A stretch of 39,415 nt of DNA, taken from an uncultured Gemmatimonadota bacterium. GTDB lineage: Bacteria; Gemmatimonadota; Gemmatimonadetes; Gemmatimonadales; Gemmatimonadaceae. The stretch is from NCBI GenBank assembly GCA_946480295.1, contig CAMLIT010000029.1:1-39415 (forward strand), given 5' to 3'. The position numbers and the translations under genes are program-made. The notes beneath the pieces are model-generated. The model saw only the letters and a program-made list of their open reading frames with translations. It was not told the DNA's origin and searched no databases. Shown here piece after piece: positions 16,473 through 23,711 of the stretch (position 1 is its first letter; every line of letters begins with the position of its first letter).

Positions 16473-16501
16473 GCTGCCGCGCGGCGCCTCAGCGCGGCAG
16501 C
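16473..16501. terminator. Hairpin between convergent genes (possible bidirectional terminator)
   Basis: GCTGCCGCGC (16473-16482) pairs perfectly with GCGCGGCAGC (16492-16501) around a nine-base loop. There is no T tract, and the right arm enters the last codons of the phosphoesterase gene. Plausible as a GC-rich terminator for the flanking convergent genes. Confidence 0.35.
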
Positions 16502-17358
16502 TCGATCCGCGCCGGGATGGAGTCCAGCGAGTAGTAGCGGTGCACGAGGGTGTCGCGCGTGACGATCACGACGCGGAACCCCGACGGGTCGCTGCCCAAC
16601 GGCCGCCCGACCGCGCTCGTCGTCACCATCTCCAGGTCGCCATCGCGCGCGATCGCGTTCCGGTGATAGTGGCCGGCGAAGACCTCGCGCACGCCGGCGG
16701 CCCGGAACGCGTCGAGCGTGGCGCGCCGCTTCGCCACCGGCAGGTCGAAGTACTGCTCCGGCTCGTCCACGCGCTCCAGGAACCACGGGTGGTGCTGGAA
16801 GACGAGGACCCGCGTCCCGGGCTCGTGGCGCGCGCTGTCGAGCACCGCGGCGAGCCACCGCTCCTGCGCCGCGGCATCGGCGGAGTCGCCGCTCGGGTCC
16901 TTGATCAGCGACGAGTTCAGCACGACCCCGAGCACGCCGTTCCGACGGAAGGTGTAGTGGTCCGGACCGAACACGCGCCGCCAGGCCGCGATGCTCGCCG
17001 GCGTCGGCGTGTTGCCGACGTCGTGATTGCCGGGGACCTCGTAGAGCGGGATCGACGGATCGAGCATCGCCGCGATGCGTCGGTACTCGGCGATCTCCGC
17101 GGCGTCGCCGGTGCGGTTCGTGAGGTCGCCGCAGACGACGACGAACGCGGGGTGCAGCCGGTTCGCCGCCTCGATGGCGCGCGTGAAGTTCGCCGTCTCC
17201 CGCGAGAAGTCGTCCCCCTCGGAGAAGAAGCCGAACTGCGGGTCCGCCATCTGGACGAAGAAGAACGCCGGCTCCGGCGCGGGTGCCGCGGTCGGGCGGC
17301 ACCCGGCGCCGAGGGCGAGGAGCGCGGCGAGCGCCGCGCCCAGCCAACCGCGACGCAC
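16489..17358 (-). CDS. Lipoprotein metallophosphoesterase, CPPED1-like (289 aa)
   Basis: Calcineurin-like phosphoesterase with an N-terminal lipobox (LLALGAG then Cys20). Metal-ligand motifs in order: ADPQFG (Asp39 and Gln41; the D-x-Q variant typical of CPPED1/CSTP1-like enzymes), VCGDLTNR, VPGNHD, VFQHHPWF and FAGHYHRN. The GTG at 17358 is five bases after the GMC oxidoreductase stop, making it the third gene of a tight operon with the gluconate-dehydrogenase-subunit-3-like and GMC genes. It likely acts on phosphoesters in the periplasm. The substrate and its link to the oxidoreductase are unknown. Confidence 0.87.
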   Translation of the reverse strand: MRRGWLGAALAALLALGAGCRPTAAPAPEPAFFFVQMADPQFGFFSEGDDFSRETANFTRAIEAANRLHPAFVVVCGDLTNRTGDAAEIAEYRRIAAMLDPSIPLYEVPGNHDVGNTPTPASIAAWRRVFGPDHYTFRRNGVLGVVLNSSLIKDPSGDSADAAAQERWLAAVLDSARHEPGTRVLVFQHHPWFLERVDEPEQYFDLPVAKRRATLDAFRAAGVREVFAGHYHRNAIARDGDLEMVTTSAVGRPLGSDPSGFRVVIVTRDTLVHRYYSLDSIPARIELPR

Positions 17359-17363
17359 GCCTG

Positions 17364-19058
17364 CTACAGCTCGCGCCGGTTGAGCGCCCGCACGGCGTAG
17401 TCCACGGCGCGCGCCGTGAGCGCCATGTAGGTGATGCTCGGGTTCTGGTTCGCCGTCGACGTCATGCACGCGCCGTCGGTGACGAAGACGTTGGGCACGT
17501 CCCACATCTGGTTGTGCGGGTTGAGCACCGACGTCTTCGGGTCGCGCCCCATGCGCGCCGTGCCGGTCTCGTGGATCACGAGCCCCGGCGGGAGGTGCTC
17601 CTCGATCGGCCGGATGTCGGTCGCGCCCATCGCCTCGAACATCTCCGTCGCGGCCACCGCCATGTCGTGGAGCATGTTCTTCTCGTTGTCGCTGTACGCG
17701 CAGTTCACGCGCAGCGCGGGGATGCCCCACGCGTCGACGAGGTGCGGATCGAGCGAGATGGTGTTCTCGTGCCGCGGCAGCATCTCGCCGAAGCCGTACA
17801 GCCGCATCTTCCATGGCCCGAGGTCGCCGGTGAGCGACTTCTTGAAGTCCGCGCCGAAGCCCGGCATCCCCGCGCCGCGCGACCAGCCGTCGCGCCACGC
17901 GCGCCCCTCGTAGCCGTAGCCGCGCAGGAAGTCCGGGCGGCGGGTCTTCGCGTTCAGGTTGCGGAAGCGCGGGACGTAGATGGCGTCGGGGCGGTTGCCG
18001 ACCTCGCGCCGGTCGCGCGCCCACGGCAGCGTCGCCTCCGCGCCGCCGCCCATGATGTGGTCCATCACGTTGTGCCCCAGCTCCCCGCTCGAGTTGCCGA
18101 GCCCCGTCGGGAACTCCTCGGTCGCCGAGTTGAGGAGGATGCGCGCCGACTCGAGCGCGGAGGCGCAGAGGAAGACGACCTTCGCGTGGACGTCGAACAT
18201 CTGCTTCGTGTTCGCGTCCACGACGCGCACGCCCTTCGCGCGGCGGGTCTTCGGGTCGAAGATCACGCTGTGCACCACGCTGAACGGGCGCAGGGTGAGC
18301 CGCCCCGTCTTCTTCGCGGCGGGGAGCGTCGCGTTGATGCTGCTGAAGTACGAGAAGGTGATGCAGCCGCGCGAGCAGTGGCCGCAGAGGTGGCACTTCG
18401 CGCGGCCGAGGTGGTTCTCCGTCAGCACGGCGAGGCGCGCGTTGGTGATGAGCCGCTCGCCGCCGAACTTCTGGATCAGCACGTCGCGCGCCTTCTGCTC
18501 GGCGACGTTGAGCGGCCACGGGTCCTGGAAGATGCCGTCGGGGAGGTGCGGCAGGTTCTCGCGCCGCCCCTGGATCCCGACGAAGCGCTCGACGTGCGAC
18601 CACCAGGGCGCGAGGTCCGCATAACGAAGCGGCCAGTCGACGGCGATCCCCTCGCGCGCGTTGGCCTCGAAATCGAGGTCGCTCCAGCGGTACACGCAGC
18701 GGCCCCACATGATCGAGCGGCCGCCGACCTGCCGGCCGCGGATCCAGTAGAACGGCTTGTCGTCGGGGAAGGAGTACGGGTTGTCGAGATCGTTGACGAA
18801 GAACTTCCCGGAGTACTCGTCGCACGCGCCGGTGTGGCGCTGGATCGGCTGGTAGCGCTCGAGCCGCTTGCGGTCGCCCATGCCGCGGTAGCGCACGTCG
18901 TACGGCGGCACGTGCTCGACGTAGTCCACGGCGGGGTCGATCGGGCGGCCCGCCTCGAGGACGATGGTGCGGAGCCCCTTCTCGGTGAGCTCCTTCGCCG
19001 CCCAGCCGCCGGAGATGCCCGAGCCGACGACGATGGCGTCGTATGTCGATGTCTGCAC
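17364..19058 (-). CDS. GMC-family FAD oxidoreductase with four-cysteine motif (564 aa)
   Basis: Flavoprotein dehydrogenase of the glucose-methanol-choline family. FAD-binding GSGISGGWAAKELTEKGL at residues 13-30, EAGRPID, and the GMC motif GRQVGGRSIMWGR around residue 108-120. C-terminal catalytic segments: IHETGTARMG and TANQNPSITYMALTAR. Residues 222-232 contain Cys-x2-Cys-x2-Cys-x3-Cys (CHLCGHCSRGC), a possible iron-sulphur cluster site for passing electrons. The GTG at 19058 lies five bases after the small-subunit stop. It has no signal peptide of its own and may be carried out by the Tat-exported small subunit. This is the large subunit of a membrane-side sugar or polyol dehydrogenase; the substrate is undetermined. 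Confidence 0.9.
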   Translation of the reverse strand: MQTSTYDAIVVGSGISGGWAAKELTEKGLRTIVLEAGRPIDPAVDYVEHVPPYDVRYRGMGDRKRLERYQPIQRHTGACDEYSGKFFVNDLDNPYSFPDDKPFYWIRGRQVGGRSIMWGRCVYRWSDLDFEANAREGIAVDWPLRYADLAPWWSHVERFVGIQGRRENLPHLPDGIFQDPWPLNVAEQKARDVLIQKFGGERLITNARLAVLTENHLGRAKCHLCGHCSRGCITFSYFSSINATLPAAKKTGRLTLRPFSVVHSVIFDPKTRRAKGVRVVDANTKQMFDVHAKVVFLCASALESARILLNSATEEFPTGLGNSSGELGHNVMDHIMGGGAEATLPWARDRREVGNRPDAIYVPRFRNLNAKTRRPDFLRGYGYEGRAWRDGWSRGAGMPGFGADFKKSLTGDLGPWKMRLYGFGEMLPRHENTISLDPHLVDAWGIPALRVNCAYSDNEKNMLHDMAVAATEMFEAMGATDIRPIEEHLPPGLVIHETGTARMGRDPKTSVLNPHNQMWDVPNVFVTDGACMTSTANQNPSITYMALTARAVDYAVRALNRREL

Positions 19059-19063
19059 TGGGA

Positions 19064-19600
19064 TCAGGTCGCTGGAGTGAAGGGCACGTCGCCGTGATAG
19101 CCGTCGAAGAACATCTGCGTCTTCAGCACCTGGCGCTGCACGGGCTCGGAGGTGAAGTAGCCGTAGACGGTGAGCGCCTTGAGGCGGCCGAAGGTGTGGC
19201 CGGCGCCGGCGGCATCGTGGCGCGCCGCGTCGAGCGTCGTGAGCAGCTCGGTCTTCTCCGCCGGTGACAGCGTCGTGAACTGCTTCGACGCGATCTCGCC
19301 GAGGCCGGAGAGGAACGCGGCGCGCTCGTCGTCGCTCATCCACTCGGTGAGGATCAGATCGATGAACTCCGGCACCTTCACGCTCGTCGCGCCCGGCGTG
19401 TCGGTCTCCGGGATGATGGACTCGGCGAGCGCGGTCACGAGCGCCTGCTGCGAGGCGTCGAGCGTGCGGAAGGGGACTTCCTCGTCGGCGAGGCGGCGGT
19501 GGAGCCGCTCGCCGAGGTCGATCGCCGCTTCGGCGTTCCGTGGCAGGAAGGGGAGCGCGAGCGCGGCGCCGAGATAGCGGATGGCTTCTCGTCTACGCAT
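19064..19600 (-). CDS. Gluconate 2-dehydrogenase subunit 3-family protein, Tat signal (178 aa)
   Basis: The N-terminus MRRREAIRYLGAALALPFLP is a twin-arginine signal. The body matches the gluconate 2-dehydrogenase gamma/subunit 3 family: LDASQQALVTALAESIIPETDTPGA, VPEFIDLILTEWMSDDERAAF and YGYFTSEPVQRQVLKTQMFFDGYHGDVP (shown split by the family's conserved helices). Such subunits chaperone and export the GMC catalytic subunit. ATG 19600 is preferred over an upstream in-frame start because it places the Arg pair near the N-terminus. First gene of the three-gene operon, with five bases to the GMC gene. No cytochrome c subunit is encoded nearby, so the electron acceptor is not in this operon. 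Confidence 0.9.
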   Translation of the reverse strand: MRRREAIRYLGAALALPFLPRNAEAAIDLGERLHRRLADEEVPFRTLDASQQALVTALAESIIPETDTPGATSVKVPEFIDLILTEWMSDDERAAFLSGLGEIASKQFTTLSPAEKTELLTTLDAARHDAAGAGHTFGRLKALTVYGYFTSEPVQRQVLKTQMFFDGYHGDVPFTPAT

Positions 19601-19690
19601 GGGACGATGTCGCGGGTGGACTGCGAGGCTGGATGCGGACGTCCCGAACCTGCGGCGCGGGACGGGGGACGTCAATGAGCGCCGGACCGC

Positions 19691-20509
19691 TCAGGGGACG
19701 GGGACGACGCGGATGTCGGGCAGGGTGTCGTGATTGAAGAAGGGGCGAAACACCGTGCACGTGCGCCCGACCCGCTCGTCGAAGATCATCTGCCGGGTCT
19801 CCCCTGGGCCGAGCACGAGCGTGCTGTCGTCGACGAAGGTGTAGCTCGCGCCGTTCCAGTAGCCCGCCGGCGCGCAGTAGGTGTCGACGAAGCCGAACGT
19901 CGCCGATGCCGCGTAGCCGGGCTGCACGGGCGCGAGCCGGACGCGAACCGTGGCGGTGCGCGGGTTCCGGATCGAGACCGTGAGCGCGACCCAGCCGCTG
20001 TCTCGCGAGAGCGAGGGCGCGGTGGAGTCGACCCGCGCCGCGAGGACGACGTCGCCGGGGCGGACGATGGCGCCTGACGAGTCGCGCGAGGACGGCGGCG
20101 GGTCGGATGCGACGACGCCGTAGCAGCGGTGCTGGAAGTACTCCGGCGGATGCCCGCCGCGGCCGTGCAGCAGCGCGTGCAGCATCTCGTGGCGGACGAC
20201 GAAGCCGTTGTCGCGCACGTGGCCGGTCAGGACGATCCGGTGCTGCGCGGTCACGTACTCTCCCCGCGCCCACTCGCGCAGGGGGACGGTCATCATGCTG
20301 TCGGTGCCGGGCACGAGATACCACGAGACCGCGGCGAGATCGCCGGTGAGGCCGGAGCAGCGCTCGGTCAGCCGCCACCAGAGTCCGTACTCCGGCAGTG
20401 GCGCCATCGGCACGGCGCCGCGCGGGAGCGGCAGGTCGGTATCGAAGAGCTGGCACGCGCCGAGCGAGAGCGTCAGCGCGAGCACGAGAAAGCGGCTGCG
20501 CCGTCGCAT
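19691..20509 (-). CDS. Putative metallopeptidase-like lipoprotein with HExxH motif (272 aa)
   Basis: Lipobox LTLSLGA then Cys19. The central segment VVRHEMLHALLHGRGGHPPE holds His107-Glu108-x-x-His111, a zincin-type zinc site, with further His at 115 and 120 that could supply a third ligand. The spacing does not exactly match metzincins or classical gluzincins. The C-terminal 130 residues look like a beta sandwich (VALTVSIRNPRTATVRVRLA). No peptidase family was recognised with confidence. The gene stands 90 bases upstream of the oxidoreductase operon on the same strand and could be its first gene. Whether it is a peptidase at all is inference from the HExxH motif. Confidence 0.7.
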   Translation of the reverse strand: MRRRSRFLVLALTLSLGACQLFDTDLPLPRGAVPMAPLPEYGLWWRLTERCSGLTGDLAAVSWYLVPGTDSMMTVPLREWARGEYVTAQHRIVLTGHVRDNGFVVRHEMLHALLHGRGGHPPEYFQHRCYGVVASDPPPSSRDSSGAIVRPGDVVLAARVDSTAPSLSRDSGWVALTVSIRNPRTATVRVRLAPVQPGYAASATFGFVDTYCAPAGYWNGASYTFVDDSTLVLGPGETRQMIFDERVGRTCTVFRPFFNHDTLPDIRVVPVP

Positions 20510-20595
20510 CGACCAATCTCGCGCCCGTGACCTCGCTCGAACCGCCCGCATGGCCGCACCCCTGGCGCCGCTGGCTGCCGGACCGGCATCGCGCC

Positions 20596-20601
20596 TATAT
20601 T
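20596..20601 (+). promoter_or_regulatory. -10-like TATATT upstream of the decayed barrel gene
   Basis: TATATT is an AT-rich island in otherwise very GC-rich DNA within the divergent spacer (20510-20718). It suits a -10 element of a rightward promoter for the pseudogene at 20719; no clear -35 is seen. Confidence 0.3.
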
Positions 20602-20718
20602 AGCGCCCGCCCGGCGATCGGCCAGGGACCGTCGCCATTCCGGCGGCTCGGTCCCTGGTTGCGGTTCGACCGGGCTCCACGCACCTCACTGGGACCGCTT
20701 GCCCACGGGAGGCCGCCC

Positions 20719-21274
20719 ATGGCCACGACGTCGAGCCGGATCTCACCGCGCGCCGCGACGAGCGCTTCGTCCGCGCATCAGCGTGCCGTCACGGTCCTCG
20801 CCACCCTCTGCTTCGTCCTCGGCGCTCGTGCGCTGGGTGCGCAGGATGCCGCCGGCGATCGCGGCGTGCATCCCTGGCTCGGCATGAGCGCCGGCGCCGG
20901 CGCGATCGACGTCGAGGACGGCTCGGCGGACGTCGGCCCCTTAGTCGGGCGGATGGGGCGCGGGGTGGCGCGGCGCGACGGTGGTCGGCTTCGCGAGCTA
21001 TCCCCTGCCGGCGCTATCGTTCCTCAGCGTCTCGGCGGGCATCGGCAGGGCGCGCGTCCATCACGCGAACCAGGGGCTCTAGCAGCCGGACTCCGTCACC
21101 GCGGAGCAGACCGTCGCCGAGACGGGGCTCGAGGCCGATCTCCCGCGTCGTGCACGCGTCGCCCTTCGGATCTTCGCGCTGCGCGACTGGGTGCTCTCGG
21201 GCGGCACGGAACGGCCGCCGATCGGCGGCCGCCTGGGGCAGTGGTACCTCGGCATGGGCGTGCGCGTGCGCTGA
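20719..21274 (+). pseudogene. Decayed exported outer-membrane-type protein (frameshift plus in-frame stop)
   Basis: The first part starts at ATG 20719 with a signal peptide (VTVLATLCFVLGARALGAQ) and continues HPWLGMSAGAGAIDVEDG, a beta-barrel-like opening. Between about 20943 and 20980 the sensible reading moves to the next frame: TVVGFASYPLPALSFLSVSA, then a TAG stop at 21080-21082, then VTAEQTVAETGLEADLP and RLGQWYLGMGVRVR, ending with TGA at 21272-21274. The alternating hydrophobic strands and an ending close to Arg-Val-Arg resemble small outer-membrane barrels. Repaired, it would be about 184 residues, so little is missing. Two independent lesions argue for a real pseudogene, though a sequencing error could explain the shift. 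Confidence 0.7.
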
Positions 21275-21338
21275 TCGCGCCGCCGCGCGGGCGCGTGAGG
21301 CGTGATGTGTGCCTCCCGTCGCCCGCGCTCGAGACCGA

Positions 21339-22025
21339 TCATTTGCTCCCGGATCCGTACCGCTGCTGGAGCTGGTTGCGGTACGCCTGGCTGGCGTAGA
21401 TCGCGACCTCCACGCGCCGGTTCTTCTGCCGCCCGGCGTCGGTGGCGTTCGACGCGACCGGCTCGCTCTCCCCGCGTCCCACGGTGCGCAGCCGCGACGC
21501 GGCCACCCCCTGCGTCTCCAGGTACTCGGCGGTCGAGCGCGCGCGTCGCTCGGAGAGCGCCTGGTTGTACGCGTCCGTGCCCACCGAATCCGTGTGGCCG
21601 ACGATGAGCAGGTCGGTGTTGGGATACTGGTCGAGGCTCGACGCGAGGTTGCGCAGGTTCTGCGCGGCCTCCGGCCGGATGCGGTCGGAGTCGAAGTCGA
21701 ACAGGAGCCCGGACTGGAAGGTGACCTGGATCCCCTCGCCGACGCGCTCGACGGTCGCGCCGGGGATGTTCTGCTTCAGCTCCTTCGCCTGCTGGTCCAT
21801 CTGGTGGCCGATGATCGCGCCGACCGTGCCGCCGACGGCGGCGCCGATGATCGCGCCCTTGGCCGTCGACCCGTTGTTCGCGCCGATGGCGCCGCCGATC
21901 ACCGCCCCCGTCCCGGCGCCGATGATCGCACCCGTCTCCTTCTTGTTGAGCGTCGCGCAGCCGGCAACGAGCAGCGCGGCGAGCGCGCCTGCGGCGGCCG
22001 CGCGATTCTTCGACATCGACATCAT
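21339..22025 (-). CDS. OmpA-family lipoprotein with glycine-zipper domain (228 aa)
   Basis: Lipobox ALLVAG then Cys23. Residues about 30-75 form a glycine zipper (GAIIGAGTGAVIGGAIGANN and GAIIGAAVGGTVGAIIGH), as in YiaD-like proteins. Residues about 105-222 are an OmpA peptidoglycan-binding domain: LLFDFDSDRIRPEA, LIVGHTDSVGTDAYNQALSE, RRARSTAEYL and the terminal NRRVEVAIY. The ATG at 22025 has AGGAGAGG a few bases upstream; a nearby in-frame ATG is also possible. It links the outer membrane to peptidoglycan. It lies downstream of the sigma/anti-sigma pair on the same strand, 120 bases after the anti-sigma stop, so membership in that envelope-related unit is possible. Confidence 0.93.
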   Translation of the reverse strand: MMSMSKNRAAAAGALAALLVAGCATLNKKETGAIIGAGTGAVIGGAIGANNGSTAKGAIIGAAVGGTVGAIIGHQMDQQAKELKQNIPGATVERVGEGIQVTFQSGLLFDFDSDRIRPEAAQNLRNLASSLDQYPNTDLLIVGHTDSVGTDAYNQALSERRARSTAEYLETQGVAASRLRTVGRGESEPVASNATDAGRQKNRRVEVAIYASQAYRNQLQQRYGSGSK

Positions 22026-22145
22026 GTGATACCTCTCCTGAGTCTCGATACCCCGGCGGCCCCGCGCAGGTCCGATGCCAGCGTGCGAGCGTGTGCGTGC
22101 GGCAGCGCCGGCGTGACGAGACGAGCGAGTCCTGAGCGCCCACTC

Positions 22146-22937
22146 CTATGGGCCTGATCGCGCGGCTCCCGCCGCTCCGGCCCGCCGCAGCAGCGCCGCG
22201 AACTGCTCGAGCTCCGGCGCGTTCAGGTCGGAGGCCACCCAGTACTCGACGTCGTGCGCGCGCCAGTGCAGGACGTTGTAGCCGTGCCGCGCCTCGCGTG
22301 AGAGCGATTCGTCGCGTGAGGCGTCGGCCGGCCACGAGAAGACGTTGATGACGTGGCGCCGGCGGCCGTAGACCACCACCGCGACCGGGCGGCCATCCAC
22401 GTAGTCGAGACGCCCGCCGAGCAGGGGGAAGCCCGCGCTGTCGAGCCGCGGGACCACCGGCGAGAAGTCGAGCCGGCCGTTGAACCACGGCTTCACGTTG
22501 TGCTGATCGCTCGACTGGACGTCGGTGAGGTGTCCCGGCATGAGGGAGCGGATGTGGCTCGTCAGCACCTCGTCCGCGAGCGAGGGCGCGGGCGCGCGCC
22601 GACCGGCGGCCAGCAGCGTGAGCCCGCTGCTCGCCGCCGCGATCACGACCGCCGCGGCGAGCGCGCGCCAGGGGAGGCGCCACGGGCGCCGAAGTTTCGG
22701 CGCCGGCTCCAGCGACGCCTCACGGAGCGACGCGCGGATGCGCGCGCGCAGCACGTCGGGTGCACGATGACGCACGAGTCCCTCCCGCAGCGCGCGAACG
22801 GTGCCGAGCGCGGCCTCGTACTCGCGCGCGCAGTCGGCGCACGTCGTCAGGTGGCCGGCGATCGCCGCCGCCTCGTCAGGCGCCAGCTCGCCGTCCACGT
22901 ACGCGCTCAGCAGCTCGCGATTCGCCGCACAGGTCAT
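22146..22937 (-). CDS. Membrane-bound ZAS-type anti-sigma factor (263 aa)
   Basis: The N-terminal zinc anti-sigma domain carries His29-x3-Cys33-x2-Cys36 (HLTTCADC) after SAYVDGELAPDEAAAIAGH. A single transmembrane helix (about residues 91-111) leads to a 150-residue extracytoplasmic domain with strands such as LDYVDGRPVAVVVYGRR and HDVEYWVASDL, a possible sensor. It starts at 22937, one base after the sigma stop, so it is co-translated with its cognate ECF sigma factor. It is predicted to hold the sigma factor at the membrane until an envelope signal releases it. Confidence 0.92.
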   Translation of the reverse strand: MTCAANRELLSAYVDGELAPDEAAAIAGHLTTCADCAREYEAALGTVRALREGLVRHRAPDVLRARIRASLREASLEPAPKLRRPWRLPWRALAAAVVIAAASSGLTLLAAGRRAPAPSLADEVLTSHIRSLMPGHLTDVQSSDQHNVKPWFNGRLDFSPVVPRLDSAGFPLLGGRLDYVDGRPVAVVVYGRRRHVINVFSWPADASRDESLSREARHGYNVLHWRAHDVEYWVASDLNAPELEQFAALLRRAGAAGAARSGP

Positions 22938-22938
22938 C

Positions 22939-23496
22939 CTAGCTCGCCTCCAGCGCGCCGATCCGGAGCGCCTGCTGCAGCCGCCTTCTCGCGCGGGCGA
23001 GGCGCGACATGACCGTCCCGATCGGAACGCCCGTGACCTGCCCGATCTCCCGGTACGACAGTCCCTCCAGCTCGCGCAGCACGATCGCCTCGCGGAACTC
23101 CGGCGCGAGCTGCGCGAGCGCGAGCGACACCTCGGCGCTGTCGGCCTCCTCGAGCACGTGGGCGTCGGCGGCGCGCTGGCCGCTGTCGTCGCCACCGTGC
23201 TCCTCGTCCACGTACTCGACCGCGCGCCGCGCCGGGCGCTGCGCGCGGCGCCAGGTATAGCAGCAGTTCCGGACGATCGTCAGCAGCCACGCGCGCGCGT
23301 CGCCGTCGCGGAAGCTCGCGAAGTGCCGCCACGCCCGGAGGTACGCCTCCTGGACGACGTCCTGCGCGTCGTGCTCGTCGCGCATCAGGTGCCGCGCGAG
23401 CGTGTACGCGTCGTCGAGCAGGACGACGATCGTGCGCTCGAAACGTTCGCGCGTGCTGTCCGACACGGCGGGCTGGGCTCGGGAGGACGATGACAC
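22939..23496 (-). CDS. ECF RNA polymerase sigma factor (185 aa)
   Basis: Region 2 is RDEHDAQDVVQEAYLRAWRH, then FRDGDARAWLLTIVRN; region 4 is LAPEFREAIVLRELEGLSYR and GVPIGTVMSRLARARRRL. No region 3 or 1.1, so ECF type. GTG 23496 is preferred: an ECF-type promoter ends just upstream, putting the transcription start within a few bases of this codon (near-leaderless); GTG 23466 is an alternative. Paired with the anti-sigma gene downstream. Its promoter has the same motif and spacing as the divergent promoter at 23571-23596, so the factor probably drives its own gene and the phosphoesterase-cupredoxin gene. Confidence 0.93.
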   Translation of the reverse strand: MSSSSRAQPAVSDSTRERFERTIVVLLDDAYTLARHLMRDEHDAQDVVQEAYLRAWRHFASFRDGDARAWLLTIVRNCCYTWRRAQRPARRAVEYVDEEHGGDDSGQRAADAHVLEEADSAEVSLALAQLAPEFREAIVLRELEGLSYREIGQVTGVPIGTVMSRLARARRRLQQALRIGALEAS

Positions 23497-23504
23497 CTGC
23501 CGAA

Positions 23505-23532
23505 TAGACTCGGCGCCGGGGAGAAAAATTCC
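23505..23532 (-). promoter_or_regulatory. ECF-type promoter for the sigma/anti-sigma operon
   Basis: On the minus strand GGAAT (23532-23528) is followed after exactly 18 bases by GTCTA (23509-23505). This matches the general ECF consensus of a GGAAC-like -35 and a GTC-like -10. The sigma gene starts nine bases past the -10. Confidence 0.6.
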
Positions 23533-23570
23533 CGGCGGGGCTGCGGCCTCCCGGCACGCGCGACGGCGCG

Positions 23571-23596
23571 GGAATATCCGCGCCCCGGAGGTGGTC
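23571..23596 (+). promoter_or_regulatory. Divergent ECF-type promoter for the phosphoesterase-cupredoxin gene
   Basis: GGAAT (23571-23575), 18 bases, GTC (23594-23596, followed by TG). It has the same elements, the same leading CGG context and the same spacing as the divergent sigma promoter 40 bases away. The resulting 5' leader would be about 110 bases. Confidence 0.6.
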
Positions 23597-23711
23597 TGTG
23601 ATGGCAACGACGCGGCGACGCGACGACCGTCGCTGCCGACGGTCCGGCGGTCGTCATCCGCGGCGCCACTCGAACAGCGTGCCGGCCACGCCGGACGAAG
23701 GAGCAGCGACC

